Assembly: GCA_905216175.1 (NCBI GenBank)
Contig: CAJMSV010000094.1
Coordinates: 1-6,428 of the forward strand
Origin: an uncultured bacterium
GTDB taxonomy: Bacteria > Actinomycetota > Coriobacteriia > Coriobacteriales > Coriobacteriaceae
Direction: 5' to 3'
DNA: 6,428 nucleotides
Part shown: positions 1 to 6,322 of the stretch, one piece after another
Position numbering within the stretch: the stretch's first letter is position 1
Layout: each line of letters begins with the position of its first letter
The notes under the pieces: model-generated
Seen by the model: only the letters and a program-made list of their open reading frames with translations
Told to the model about the DNA's origin: nothing
The model's database searches: none
Translations under genes and position numbers: made by a program

Positions 1-2
1 TC

Positions 3-1016
3 AACTTCTCGCTCGTCTATTGCGTCCTGTGCGTGGTGGCGATGGAAATCTGTCTCGATTGTGGTGTCATTCCGTCGTATCACGACATCGCCGGCATTTT
101 CGACACCTTGCCGCTCGACCTCAAAGTTCTAACGCGCGACCTGCAGGAGGTCTATGCCACGCCGGTGTCAAAGCCAATGCCGGTAGGCGTGCGCGAGGAG
201 TTGCGGACCCAGGAGCACGGCCGCGCCCATGCCTTTGCCGTGGCGTCCGATCCCGATGTGATGTACCGTGCCTTTCCACTGCTGGGCGGATCGGCCCTGC
301 TTGCCCAAGACGTGTCGGAGCTCAACGAGCTTAACCGTGAGCTGGCACATCGTCGCATGGAGCTGCAGCGTCAAAATGAGCTGCTCGCCGCCGACTACGA
401 CCTTAAGACGCATTTGGCAGATCAAGAGGCCGAGACCTTGCTGGTCCAAGACGTGGACCAGGCGATTGCCCGCGCGCTCGAAGGGATGTACGGCCTGCTG
501 AGCTCGCTGCCGCCGTTGACCGGCGAGGCGTCTTCGCACGAGCGTTACCGCATGCTGCAGCGCGCAAAGATGCTCGTCGCCTATTGCAAGCGCAAGGGGT
601 CGCTCACGTTGGCACAGCATGGGGAGAGCGGTTTTGATCGCGACCGCATTCAGCTCATTGCCAACGAGCTTGCAAGCGACCTGCGCACCATCGATGTCGA
701 TTGCGCCTCGATTATCGCCATACGGCGCCCGATGCACGCCAGTACGGTAAGCGCCCTGTACGACTGCGTGTATGACTTTGCGTTTTTTGCCTACACCACC
801 GACCATCCGGCGCTTATGTATCACTTGGGCGACCATGACCGATGCAGTGTCGAGCTGCGCGCCACGCTTTTTTCCGACGACGAAGAAGATCTTTCGCAGA
901 CGCCCGCTGCGCAAGAGCTCGAAAGCGCTCTGCAAGGGCGCAACGTGGCATACCGCCTTGAGGGCGAGCCCGGCCAGCTGCGCATGATCGTCTTGATGCC
1001 GAGGGCGGGTGAGTGA
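3..1016 (+). CDS. Membrane-anchored pseudo-histidine kinase paralogue (5' partial)
   Basis: The reading frame is open to the left edge, and the first ~20 residues are hydrophobic (the end of a membrane segment), so the start lies outside the window. The GTG at 33 falls inside this segment and is unlikely to be the start. Residues below count from that GTG. A PAS-like stretch (about 15-95) leads into a coiled coil (about 95-135), then a helix (136-158) and an alpha/beta tail. The order matches the sensor kinase encoded next door. However, the position matching the kinase's phospho-accepting His is Gln (VQDVDQ, Q139), and the tail (about 225-325) lacks the N-box Glu/Asn and the G-box glycines. 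It is probably a catalytically dead kinase paralogue acting as a sensor or regulatory partner; this is inferred from alignment by eye. It overlaps the kinase gene by 4 bases, which suggests coupled translation. A plain membrane protein of unknown function is the alternative. Confidence 0.8.
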   Translation, partial: NFSLVYCVLCVVAMEICLDCGVIPSYHDIAGIFDTLPLDLKVLTRDLQEVYATPVSKPMPVGVREELRTQEHGRAHAFAVASDPDVMYRAFPLLGGSALLAQDVSELNELNRELAHRRMELQRQNELLAADYDLKTHLADQEAETLLVQDVDQAIARALEGMYGLLSSLPPLTGEASSHERYRMLQRAKMLVAYCKRKGSLTLAQHGESGFDRDRIQLIANELASDLRTIDVDCASIIAIRRPMHASTVSALYDCVYDFAFFAYTTDHPALMYHLGDHDRCSVELRATLFSDDEEDLSQTPAAQELESALQGRNVAYRLEGEPGQLRMIVLMPRAGE

Positions 1017-2512
1017 CGATGACGATTTCGCTCATCCTTCCCCAAATCGTTGCGCTCGATGTTGTCTTTGCCCTGGCTGCGTGTCTGCAGACGGTCCACG
1101 TCCCGCTCATCGCATCGCGCCGCTCGTCCTATAACCGTAAGGTGGTTTGCGCCTACGAGGCGAGCCTTGTGCTTCACCTGATGATTTCGGCGCTCATCTT
1201 ATTCGCGTCGTCTGGCTCGTATCTGGTGGCGCCGCTTGACGTTTGCGCTAGGGCAATGGGCGGAGTGCTGTGGCTCAATGTCGCGATCTTTGCCTATGGC
1301 GTGGTACTTATGGTGCACTATCGTCGCCTCGTCATGCTGGCCGAACTGTTGCTTGTTGTCGCCGTTACACCACCGGTGGTTTTTGCCATGGGCTCGGCGT
1401 GGACCGTTGTCCTTATCACGGAGGGGGCGTTCTTCCTGTTCCGCTCCATCGCGGCGCTCTTGATGGACGTCCGTAACCGCCAGGAGGATATCACCATGTT
1501 CTCGACGATCGAGACCATCAACGTGATTCCCGTGGGCATCCTGTATCTAGACCCGAGGGGCCGTCCGCTGCTCATGAACCGCTGCATGCGCAAAAACCTC
1601 GTAGAGCTCCATATGCCCACCGATCTGGGCGACATGAGCAGCACGTGGAACGACCTGCGCAAACTTAGCATGCAAATGCCCGAAAGCAGCACTAATCGCG
1701 CCCATATCGACCTTGATCGCTTTGGTAGGGATCGCGCCGTGGTCGAGATCTCTCCTTCCGAGATTCGTCTGTTCGTGCGTGACTCCGTTACGGTCTCGGG
1801 CCGTCCGTTCGAGCGCGTCGTCGGCCTGGACGTGACGGAATACGCACACGCCTACGACCGCCTGGCGCAAGCCAACCACCTGCTTGAGCTTGCGGGCCAA
1901 GAGCTCCAGGCCCAGATCGAAGAAGTTAAAAAGGTTGCCGACAATGCGGCCTACCTACGTATGCGTGCCCGCGTGCACGACGTGATCGGGCAGCGCCTGT
2001 CCATTCTCCATCGCTATTTGGAGGAGGGACGTCTGGACGATGAGTCGCTCGAGCAGATTGACCCGTTGCTGCGCTCAATCGCCGCCGATTTGCGCAGTGG
2101 CGGTGCCAGCGAGCCTGCAGAGCAGCTGGGTGATATCGTCCATGCTTTTGGCCTGGTGAGTGTGCAGATCGATGTTGAGGGTGTGCTGCCCGAGGACGCG
2201 CGTGTCGCCGCCGCATTTTTGCAGATTATCCGCGAGGCCTCGACCAATGCCACCAAGCATGCGCAGGCGCATCGGGTCCACGTGCGTCTGTGGCAGGAGG
2301 GGGCGGATGCTGGAGCCGTCGCGCGCATGACGATTTCTAACGACGGGTCCCCGGCCCCCGTATCGTATCGCGAGGGAACGGGTATCCCAGGTATGAGGCA
2401 TGTCGCACAAGATCTGGGTGGCAGCCTAGAGGTCCACGCCGCCCCGCCCTTTACGCTTGCGGTGTCCATTCCGCTTAACGCCAACGACACGTCCCAAAGG
2501 AGAAACTCATGA
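1013..2512 (+). CDS. Sensor histidine kinase, NarL/DesK (HisKA_3) type
   Basis: This 499-residue protein should autophosphorylate on His and pass the phosphate to the response regulator encoded downstream. Five hydrophobic segments are visible (about 5-27, 47-67, 79-101, 107-126, 128-150), followed by a PAS-like domain (about 160-275) and a coiled coil (about 278-315). The dimerisation helix contains RVHDVIGQRL with phospho-accepting H322. HDVIGQ fits the HDxxxQ motif of HisKA_3 kinases, whose Gln is associated with phosphatase activity. The ATPase domain has an N-box REASTNATKH (E408, N412), a G1 box NDG (D444, G445) and a G2 box GTGIPGM (455-461), so it appears fully active. There is no large extracellular loop, so the signal is probably sensed in the membrane or by the PAS-like domain. 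The GTG start overlaps the upstream stop (GTGA); an ATG at 1019 is possible. The ligand is unknown. Confidence 0.93.
   Translation: MTMTISLILPQIVALDVVFALAACLQTVHVPLIASRRSSYNRKVVCAYEASLVLHLMISALILFASSGSYLVAPLDVCARAMGGVLWLNVAIFAYGVVLMVHYRRLVMLAELLLVVAVTPPVVFAMGSAWTVVLITEGAFFLFRSIAALLMDVRNRQEDITMFSTIETINVIPVGILYLDPRGRPLLMNRCMRKNLVELHMPTDLGDMSSTWNDLRKLSMQMPESSTNRAHIDLDRFGRDRAVVEISPSEIRLFVRDSVTVSGRPFERVVGLDVTEYAHAYDRLAQANHLLELAGQELQAQIEEVKKVADNAAYLRMRARVHDVIGQRLSILHRYLEEGRLDDESLEQIDPLLRSIAADLRSGGASEPAEQLGDIVHAFGLVSVQIDVEGVLPEDARVAAAFLQIIREASTNATKHAQAHRVHVRLWQEGADAGAVARMTISNDGSPAPVSYREGTGIPGMRHVAQDLGGSLEVHAAPPFTLAVSIPLNANDTSQRRNS
2496..2502 (+). promoter_or_regulatory. Shine-Dalgarno site for the response regulator gene
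   Basis: AAAGGAG lies inside the 3' end of the kinase gene, 6 bases before the ATG at 2509. It fixes that ATG as the start of the regulator and means the regulator can also be initiated independently, despite the 4-base ATGA overlap with the kinase stop. Confidence 0.8.
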
Positions 2513-3132
2513 TCCGCGTCCTTATAGTCGAAGACCAGGCCATTCTGCGCGAGAGCCTGGCACGCTCCGTTGGTGACCAGCCCGATATGACCGTCGTCGC
2601 CGCGATTGCCGATGCCTCCGAGGCCTTGGGCGTCGCACTCAAGGAGCGCCCGGACATGATACTGATGGACGTGTGCACCGAACACGATTCAAACGGCATC
2701 GTGGCGGCGACGCGCATCAAGGAGCGGCTGCCCGAGTGTCGCATCATTATCATGACCGGCATGCCCGAGATCACCTTTGTCGATCAGGCCCGCGAGGCGG
2801 GCGTCGATAGCTTTGTGTACAAGAACGTCGGTATCGACGAGCTGTTCGCCGTGATGCGCTCCACGCTGGCGGGCTATTGCACGTTTCCCAAGCCGCCCGA
2901 GAGCATATTTTCGGGCACGGCGGCACTCGACGATGTTGAGCTATCGATTTTGCGCCTTGCCTGCGAGGGCAAAAGTCGTCGCGAGATCGCGGCCGAGCTG
3001 TTTATGAGCGAGGGCACCATCAAGCGCCGCATTTCGGAGATCCTGAGCAAGACTGGCTACGACAACATCATGCGTCTTGCCGTGCATGCGGTGACCGAAG
3101 GCAGTATCGTCCCCAATATGGAGCGCCCGTAG
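2509..3132 (+). CDS. LuxR/NarL-family response regulator
   Basis: This 207-residue, two-domain transcription factor is the likely phosphotransfer partner of the upstream kinase. The receiver domain (about 1-120) has the acidic pair E8/D9, phospho-acceptor D54 in LMDVCTEH, switch residue T83 and conserved K105 (FVYKN), so all catalytic positions are present. The C-terminal LuxR-type helix-turn-helix (about 142-200) reads DVELSILRLACEGKSRREIA followed by FMSEGTIKRRISEILSKTG, matching the family pattern. The length is normal for the NarL group. It overlaps the kinase stop by 4 bases (ATGA) and has its own strong ribosome site, so the kinase and regulator should be made together. A hairpin terminator follows. 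The target genes are unknown; no repeated operator-like sequence was recognised in the window. Confidence 0.95.
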   Translation: MIRVLIVEDQAILRESLARSVGDQPDMTVVAAIADASEALGVALKERPDMILMDVCTEHDSNGIVAATRIKERLPECRIIIMTGMPEITFVDQAREAGVDSFVYKNVGIDELFAVMRSTLAGYCTFPKPPESIFSGTAALDDVELSILRLACEGKSRREIAAELFMSEGTIKRRISEILSKTGYDNIMRLAVHAVTEGSIVPNMERP

Positions 3133-3166
3133 TCGGTGCGCCACCCGTGCTCCAACGCCAAAGATA

Positions 3167-3205
3167 GGCCGCCCGCCGTTTCGCATCTAAAAACGGCGGG
3201 CGGCC
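3167..3205 (+). terminator. Hairpin terminator of the sensory operon
   Basis: A perfect 15-base inverted repeat (GGCCGCCCGCCGTTT at 3167-3181 and AAACGGCGGGCGGCC at 3191-3205) encloses a 9-base loop, starting 35 bases after the regulator stop. The following T tract on the plus strand is weak (TGCTTGTATG). On the minus strand the hairpin is followed by TATCTTTGG, so it may act in both directions. Confidence 0.75.
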
Positions 3206-3237
3206 TGCTTGTATGGGCAGTGCTGTCGGCATAAAGC

Positions 3238-3272
3238 GGCGGGGCCGCAGGATTATCTCCTGCGGTCCCGCC
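3238..3272 (-). terminator. Hairpin terminator of the convergent lipoprotein operon
   Basis: Arms at 3238-3252 (GGCGGGGCCGCAGGA) and 3258-3272 (TCCTGCGGTCCCGCC) pair over 15 bases with one G-U-type mismatch and a 5-base loop. Read on the minus strand it lies 50 bases beyond the lipoprotein stop and is followed by GCTTTATGC, a short T-rich tail. This orientation fits better than the plus-strand reading, where TGACATG follows. Confidence 0.7.
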
Positions 3273-3322
3273 TGACATGTGCGCGGATGTGTCCGCCAAT
3301 CCGCGGCTATCGGTGTCTGCCG

Positions 3323-4165
3323 TTACGCGATGGTTGCGCTGTAAGAGGCGACGTCCTCGTAGGAATCGGTCAGGTAGGCGTCGATGCCGATGGTCGTATT
3401 GACCAGGTCGTCAAGGCTGTCAAGCTCGCCGTTCGAGAACGTGAATTCCTCGGTGGCGTTGGTGCCGGGCATCAGGTGAGCCGAGAACCAGGGTTCCTTC
3501 ATGGTGTCGTTGACGTTGGTCTTGCCGGAAGGAGCGTAGAAGGTCAGGTCCTTGTCGCTTTTGTTGGTGATGTTGACGACAAAGCCGATGTCGCCCCAGT
3601 CGTCCTTGAACTTCTCGGTGATGGTGATGGTGCACAGATCGTCATCGGCGACGGTGACGGCGGGGGAGATTTCGACGCTCTGGACATCGTCGTCTTCGAC
3701 GGCCTCATCGATCTCATCTTCCTTCTCGGCCGCCTCGCGATCCTTCTTCACCGTACCGGACAGGTCCTTGTCGGACTTGGTGAAGATAAACTTGTCGCCG
3801 TCCACCTCCAGGACGAGCTTGTCGTCCTTGAGCTTCAGATCGTGCGATTCATCTTCGGCGGTGACGGTTGCGGTGGTGGCGTCCTTGGCCTCCCACTTAA
3901 GGTCGACAACCTCAAGGAACAGGTTGAGGGTGCCTGTACCGTCCTCATCGAGGATCAGGATGCAGTTGACGCCCCACTCTTCGAGCATATCCATGTACTC
4001 ATCGGTGAGCTCTTCGCCATCCAAGGTTCCACCCGTGTACTGCCAGCTGCCGACGAAGTTGGCCTTGGGGTCTTTGCCGCCGCTGCTGCAGCCCGTCAGG
4101 GCAAAGGCGAGCGCCAGGACGCATGTCAGAAATGCGAGTACGGACTTTTTGAACGTTGTCTTCAT
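3323..4165 (-). CDS. Two-domain secreted lipoprotein of unknown function
   Basis: This 280-residue protein begins with a lipoprotein signal peptide: Lys residues at 2, 6 and 7, a hydrophobic core, and lipobox LTGC with C26 as the predicted lipid-modified residue. It should therefore be anchored on the outer face of the membrane. The first domain (about 37-132) starts FVGSWQYTGGTLDGEEL and includes DEDGTGTLNLF. This resembles lipocalin-like beta-strand domains found in many small Gram-positive lipoproteins. A highly charged acidic/Lys linker (about 133-161) leads to a second, beta-rich domain (about 162-280) with FVVNITNKSDKDLTFY and LMPGTNATEEF, a pattern seen in DUF4352/DUF5067-type immunoglobulin-like domains (family assignment tentative). 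No enzyme motif is seen; ligand binding or a structural role is plausible. It lies 81 bases after the SPFH gene on the same strand and is probably the last gene of that operon. Confidence 0.9.
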   Translation of the reverse strand: MKTTFKKSVLAFLTCVLALAFALTGCSSGGKDPKANFVGSWQYTGGTLDGEELTDEYMDMLEEWGVNCILILDEDGTGTLNLFLEVVDLKWEAKDATTATVTAEDESHDLKLKDDKLVLEVDGDKFIFTKSDKDLSGTVKKDREAAEKEDEIDEAVEDDDVQSVEISPAVTVADDDLCTITITEKFKDDWGDIGFVVNITNKSDKDLTFYAPSGKTNVNDTMKEPWFSAHLMPGTNATEEFTFSNGELDSLDDLVNTTIGIDAYLTDSYEDVASYSATIA

Positions 4166-4170
4166 GGTGT

Positions 4171-4178
4171 CCTCCTTT
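4171..4178 (-). promoter_or_regulatory. Strong Shine-Dalgarno site of the lipoprotein gene
   Basis: On the minus strand AAAGGAGG sits 5 bases before the ATG at 4165. It is a near-ideal match to the 16S rRNA tail, fixes the start, and suggests efficient translation of the lipoprotein relative to the genes upstream. Confidence 0.85.
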
Positions 4179-4204
4179 ATCGAACGAAACCCATAGAAGC
4201 AAAT

Positions 4205-4227
4205 GCGGGGGTGGCGGACCTCCCCGC
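4205..4227 (-). other. GC-rich hairpin between the SPFH and lipoprotein genes
   Basis: On the minus strand GCGGGG and CCCCGC can form a 6-base stem around an 11-base loop, 19 bases after the SPFH stop. ATTTGCTTC follows, a poor T tract. An alternative GGCGG/CCGCC pairing overlaps it. It could be a weak or partial terminator, an mRNA-stabilising end, or chance in GC-rich DNA. Confidence 0.35.
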
Positions 4228-4246
4228 CAATTACCAGATAGAGGGG

Positions 4247-5488
4247 TTAGGGCCTGGGCGTTCCGCAGTTGCTGCAGAACTTGCCGCCGTTTTCGCTGCC
4301 GCAGTTGGGGCAGAACCACTTGGCCGGCGCCGGGGCAGGTGCGGGGCTGCCGCACTCGGGGCTGATCTTGCCGGTGTTGGTGGCACCGCAGCTGCAGGTC
4401 CACGTGCCGGCCGCGGGGGCAGCGGCAGGAGCCGGTGCGGGGGCGGGTGCCGGCGCTGGCTGTGGGGCAGCCTGCTGCTGTGCCTGGCCGGCGGCGAACA
4501 GCTGGCTGGCGGTCATGCCGCCCAGGCCGCCCGCCATGCCCTTGCCCATAATGCCGGCCATCGCGCCGTTGGGGTTGGCCGCCGCGGCGCGCATCGCATC
4601 GCTCTGGGCGCTGGCGATGTTGGCGGCTGCCATGGTGGGATCGCGCATGACCGCGGCCTTCTGCAGGTCCTTGATCATCTGCTCGTCTTCTTGCGAGGCG
4701 GCGATGGAGTTGACGCCAAAGCTCACGATCTCGACGCCGCGCAGGTCGCGCCAGTCGGCCGAGAGGACCTCGTTGAGCGCGCGGGCGAGCTCGGTGGTGT
4801 GACCGGGGATGGCGCTGTAACGAATGCCCATCTCCGAGATCTTGGCAAAGGCGGGCTGCAGGGCGGTGAGCAGCTCGGACTTAAGCTGACTGTCGATCTT
4901 GTCGCGCGTGTAGCTATCGGTCACGTTGCCGCATACGTTGGTGTAGAACAGCAGCGGGTTGGTGATGCGGTACGAATACTCGCCGTTGCAGCGCACGGAA
5001 ATGTCGACGTCCAGGCCAATGTTGTTATCGACCACGCGGAAGGGCACGGGCGAGGCGGTGCCGTACTTGTTGCCGATGATCTCCTTGGTGTTGATGAAGT
5101 AGACGCGTTGGTCCTTGCCCGCGTCGCCGCCAAAGGTAAAGCGGCTGCCGATATTGGCGAAGGTCTCCTTGATGGAATCGCCCAGGTTGCCGCTAAAGAC
5201 GCTCGGCTCGCTGCCGGTATCGAAGACGAACTCACCGGGCTCCAGCGCGACTTCGATGATCTTGCCGTTTTGCACCACGAGCATGCCCTGGCCGTCGTTG
5301 ACGGCGATGACCGAGCCGTTGGAGATGACGTTGTCCTCGCCGCGCGTGTTGGAGCTGCGGCCGCCGGTGCGTTTGCTGCCCTTGCAGGCCAAGACGTCAG
5401 CAGGCATCGATTCGCAGTAGATAAATTCCTTCCACTGGTCGGCCATGACGCCGCCGGCAGCTCCCAATCCAGCTTTCAAGAGTCCCAT
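4247..5488 (-). CDS. YdjI-like SPFH-domain protein with C-terminal zinc ribbon
   Basis: This 413-residue protein belongs to the stomatin/prohibitin-type family typified by Bacillus subtilis YdjI (COG4260). Recognisable segments include ADQWKEFIYCESMP near the N-terminus, DNVISNGSVIAVNDGQGM, GKDQRVYFINTKEIIGNK, PVPFRVVDNNIGLDVDISVR, and the MGIRYSAIPGHT and VEIVSFGVNS regions (SPFH core about 15-290). An Ala/Gly-rich helix, then Gln-rich and Ala-Pro-rich linkers (about 335-360), lead to a degenerate ribbon (C365, C367, C379) and an intact one (C393, C396, C405, C408). No membrane segment or signal peptide is seen. Relatives act as scaffolds at the inner face of the membrane, and in B. subtilis YdjI links a PspA homologue to YdjG/YdjH. 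The start is supported by AAAGGA 8 bases upstream. The gene follows the YdjG-like gene by 48 bases on the same strand, matching that partnership. Confidence 0.93.
   Translation of the reverse strand: MGLLKAGLGAAGGVMADQWKEFIYCESMPADVLACKGSKRTGGRSSNTRGEDNVISNGSVIAVNDGQGMLVVQNGKIIEVALEPGEFVFDTGSEPSVFSGNLGDSIKETFANIGSRFTFGGDAGKDQRVYFINTKEIIGNKYGTASPVPFRVVDNNIGLDVDISVRCNGEYSYRITNPLLFYTNVCGNVTDSYTRDKIDSQLKSELLTALQPAFAKISEMGIRYSAIPGHTTELARALNEVLSADWRDLRGVEIVSFGVNSIAASQEDEQMIKDLQKAAVMRDPTMAAANIASAQSDAMRAAAANPNGAMAGIMGKGMAGGLGGMTASQLFAAGQAQQQAAPQPAPAPAPAPAPAAAPAAGTWTCSCGATNTGKISPECGSPAPAPAPAKWFCPNCGSENGGKFCSNCGTPRP
4409..4486 (-). repeat. Ala-Pro/Gln-rich low-complexity linker coding repeat
   Basis: Codons 335-360 of the SPFH gene encode a Gln-rich run followed by repeated Ala-Pro pairs, giving a degenerate 6-base GCx-CCx repeat. 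A shorter Ala-Pro run lies between the two zinc ribbons. It should form a stiff, extended tether between the SPFH body and the ribbons, and it is a likely place for length variation between strains. Confidence 0.75.
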
Positions 5489-5536
5489 GGTGATCTTCCT
5501 TTCTCGTCAAAGGCCGGGTGGTATTGGTTGGATTGC

Positions 5537-6322
5537 TTAGTCGTCCTTGTCGTCTTTCATGACAACGGTGGTCTCGGTGTGGCTGAAGGTGTCGTGCTTT
5601 TCGGTTAGGTCGAGCTCGCCACAATACTCATCGGCATGGGCTGCTTCGTTGGCCGTCTTGAGCTGGCCTACCAGTAGCACGTCTCCGATGATTACGATGA
5701 TCAGCGGCGCGATGATGTTGATGAGGATGCCCTCGATATCAAAGGTGAGGTAATCCGGATCGAAGGCGTATTCCCCCATAAAGAGAATCTGGGAGAGGAT
5801 AAATCCGATCACAAAGAACAGCACTGAGGCGATGGCGAGCTTGGGCTTGGAGCAGGGGAGCTCGCCGACCAAGCGGCCGGTCTGGCCGTTCATGGCAAAC
5901 AGGTAGCTCTTGCCGTTCCACGAGGTGGAGAGCATCCAGACGGGGAACAGGGCGTAGTCGCTGTCTTCCCAGGTGTAGTCGAGCTGCTTGCTTTCGACCG
6001 TGGCATCGTCGTATTCGTCGACGACGGTCTCGCGCAGGGCCGAGATCGTGCTTTCTTCCATACGGCGCTCGGCACGCGCCTTGCAGGTCTCGCAGTCCTC
6101 GTCGTAACGGTTGGCGATGTAGCCGGGCATATATGCGACCGAGAACGGACGCAGTGCGTCGTAGTCAAACGGCTCGATGGCGTCCATGTGGCCGTCGGGC
6201 ATCTTGGACGATCCGTCGACGGGCACGCGCTTAAACGAGATATTGCCCTTGCGATAGGCATCGTAGTGGTCGGTGGTCGTGACGGTGCGGTCGGATTCCT
6301 CGGTTACGGTCTCGTTGGTCGC
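5537..6322 (-). CDS. YdjG-like zinc-ribbon/membrane protein, 5' end disrupted
   Basis: The readable frame holds 261 codons plus a stop and matches the C-terminal part of TFIIB-type zinc-ribbon membrane proteins that accompany YdjI-like proteins. Upstream it is closed by TAG at 6323-6325. No ATG, GTG or TTG lies between there and the GTG at 6226, which falls inside the conserved stretch ISFKRVPVDGSSKMPDGHMD and lacks a ribosome site. Counting from that GTG: IEPFDY (17-22), PVWMLSTSWNGKSY (95-108), NGQTGRLVGELP (113-124), two membrane helices (about 129-151 and 166-188) and a charged cytoplasmic tail. A CxxC (45/48) lies in the soluble part. The N-terminal zinc ribbons expected in the family are not readable here. 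The likely role is to recruit the SPFH protein, encoded 48 bases downstream, to the membrane. The gene is either broken or interrupted by sequence error near the window edge. Confidence 0.75.
   Translation of the reverse strand, partial: ATNETVTEESDRTVTTTDHYDAYRKGNISFKRVPVDGSSKMPDGHMDAIEPFDYDALRPFSVAYMPGYIANRYDEDCETCKARAERRMEESTISALRETVVDEYDDATVESKQLDYTWEDSDYALFPVWMLSTSWNGKSYLFAMNGQTGRLVGELPCSKPKLAIASVLFFVIGFILSQILFMGEYAFDPDYLTFDIEGILINIIAPLIIVIIGDVLLVGQLKTANEAAHADEYCGELDLTEKHDTFSHTETTVVMKDDKDD

Noticed and set aside
168..935. A 255-codon open frame on the minus strand under the first gene
   Set aside because: It is antisense to a frame that fits the operon, has no recognisable domain, and is the usual GC-rich shadow.
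33..1016. GTG at 33 (or ATG at 42) as the true start of the first gene
   Set aside because: The frame is open upstream to the edge and the residues before and after form one continuous hydrophobic segment, so these are internal codons of a longer membrane protein.
4409..4486. Possible CRISPR or regulatory tandem repeat in the GC-rich stretch of the SPFH gene
   Set aside because: The periodicity is the codon pattern of an Ala-Pro linker in frame with the protein; there are no spacers or conserved repeat units.
3209..5608. A 799-codon open frame on the plus strand opposite the lipoprotein and SPFH genes
   Set aside because: It runs antisense to two genes with clear family motifs and ribosome sites. 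Its translation is rich in low-complexity Gly/Ala/Val/Asp without domain motifs, and it crosses both the gene boundaries and the intergenic gaps. High GC at third positions on the minus strand explains the absence of stops.
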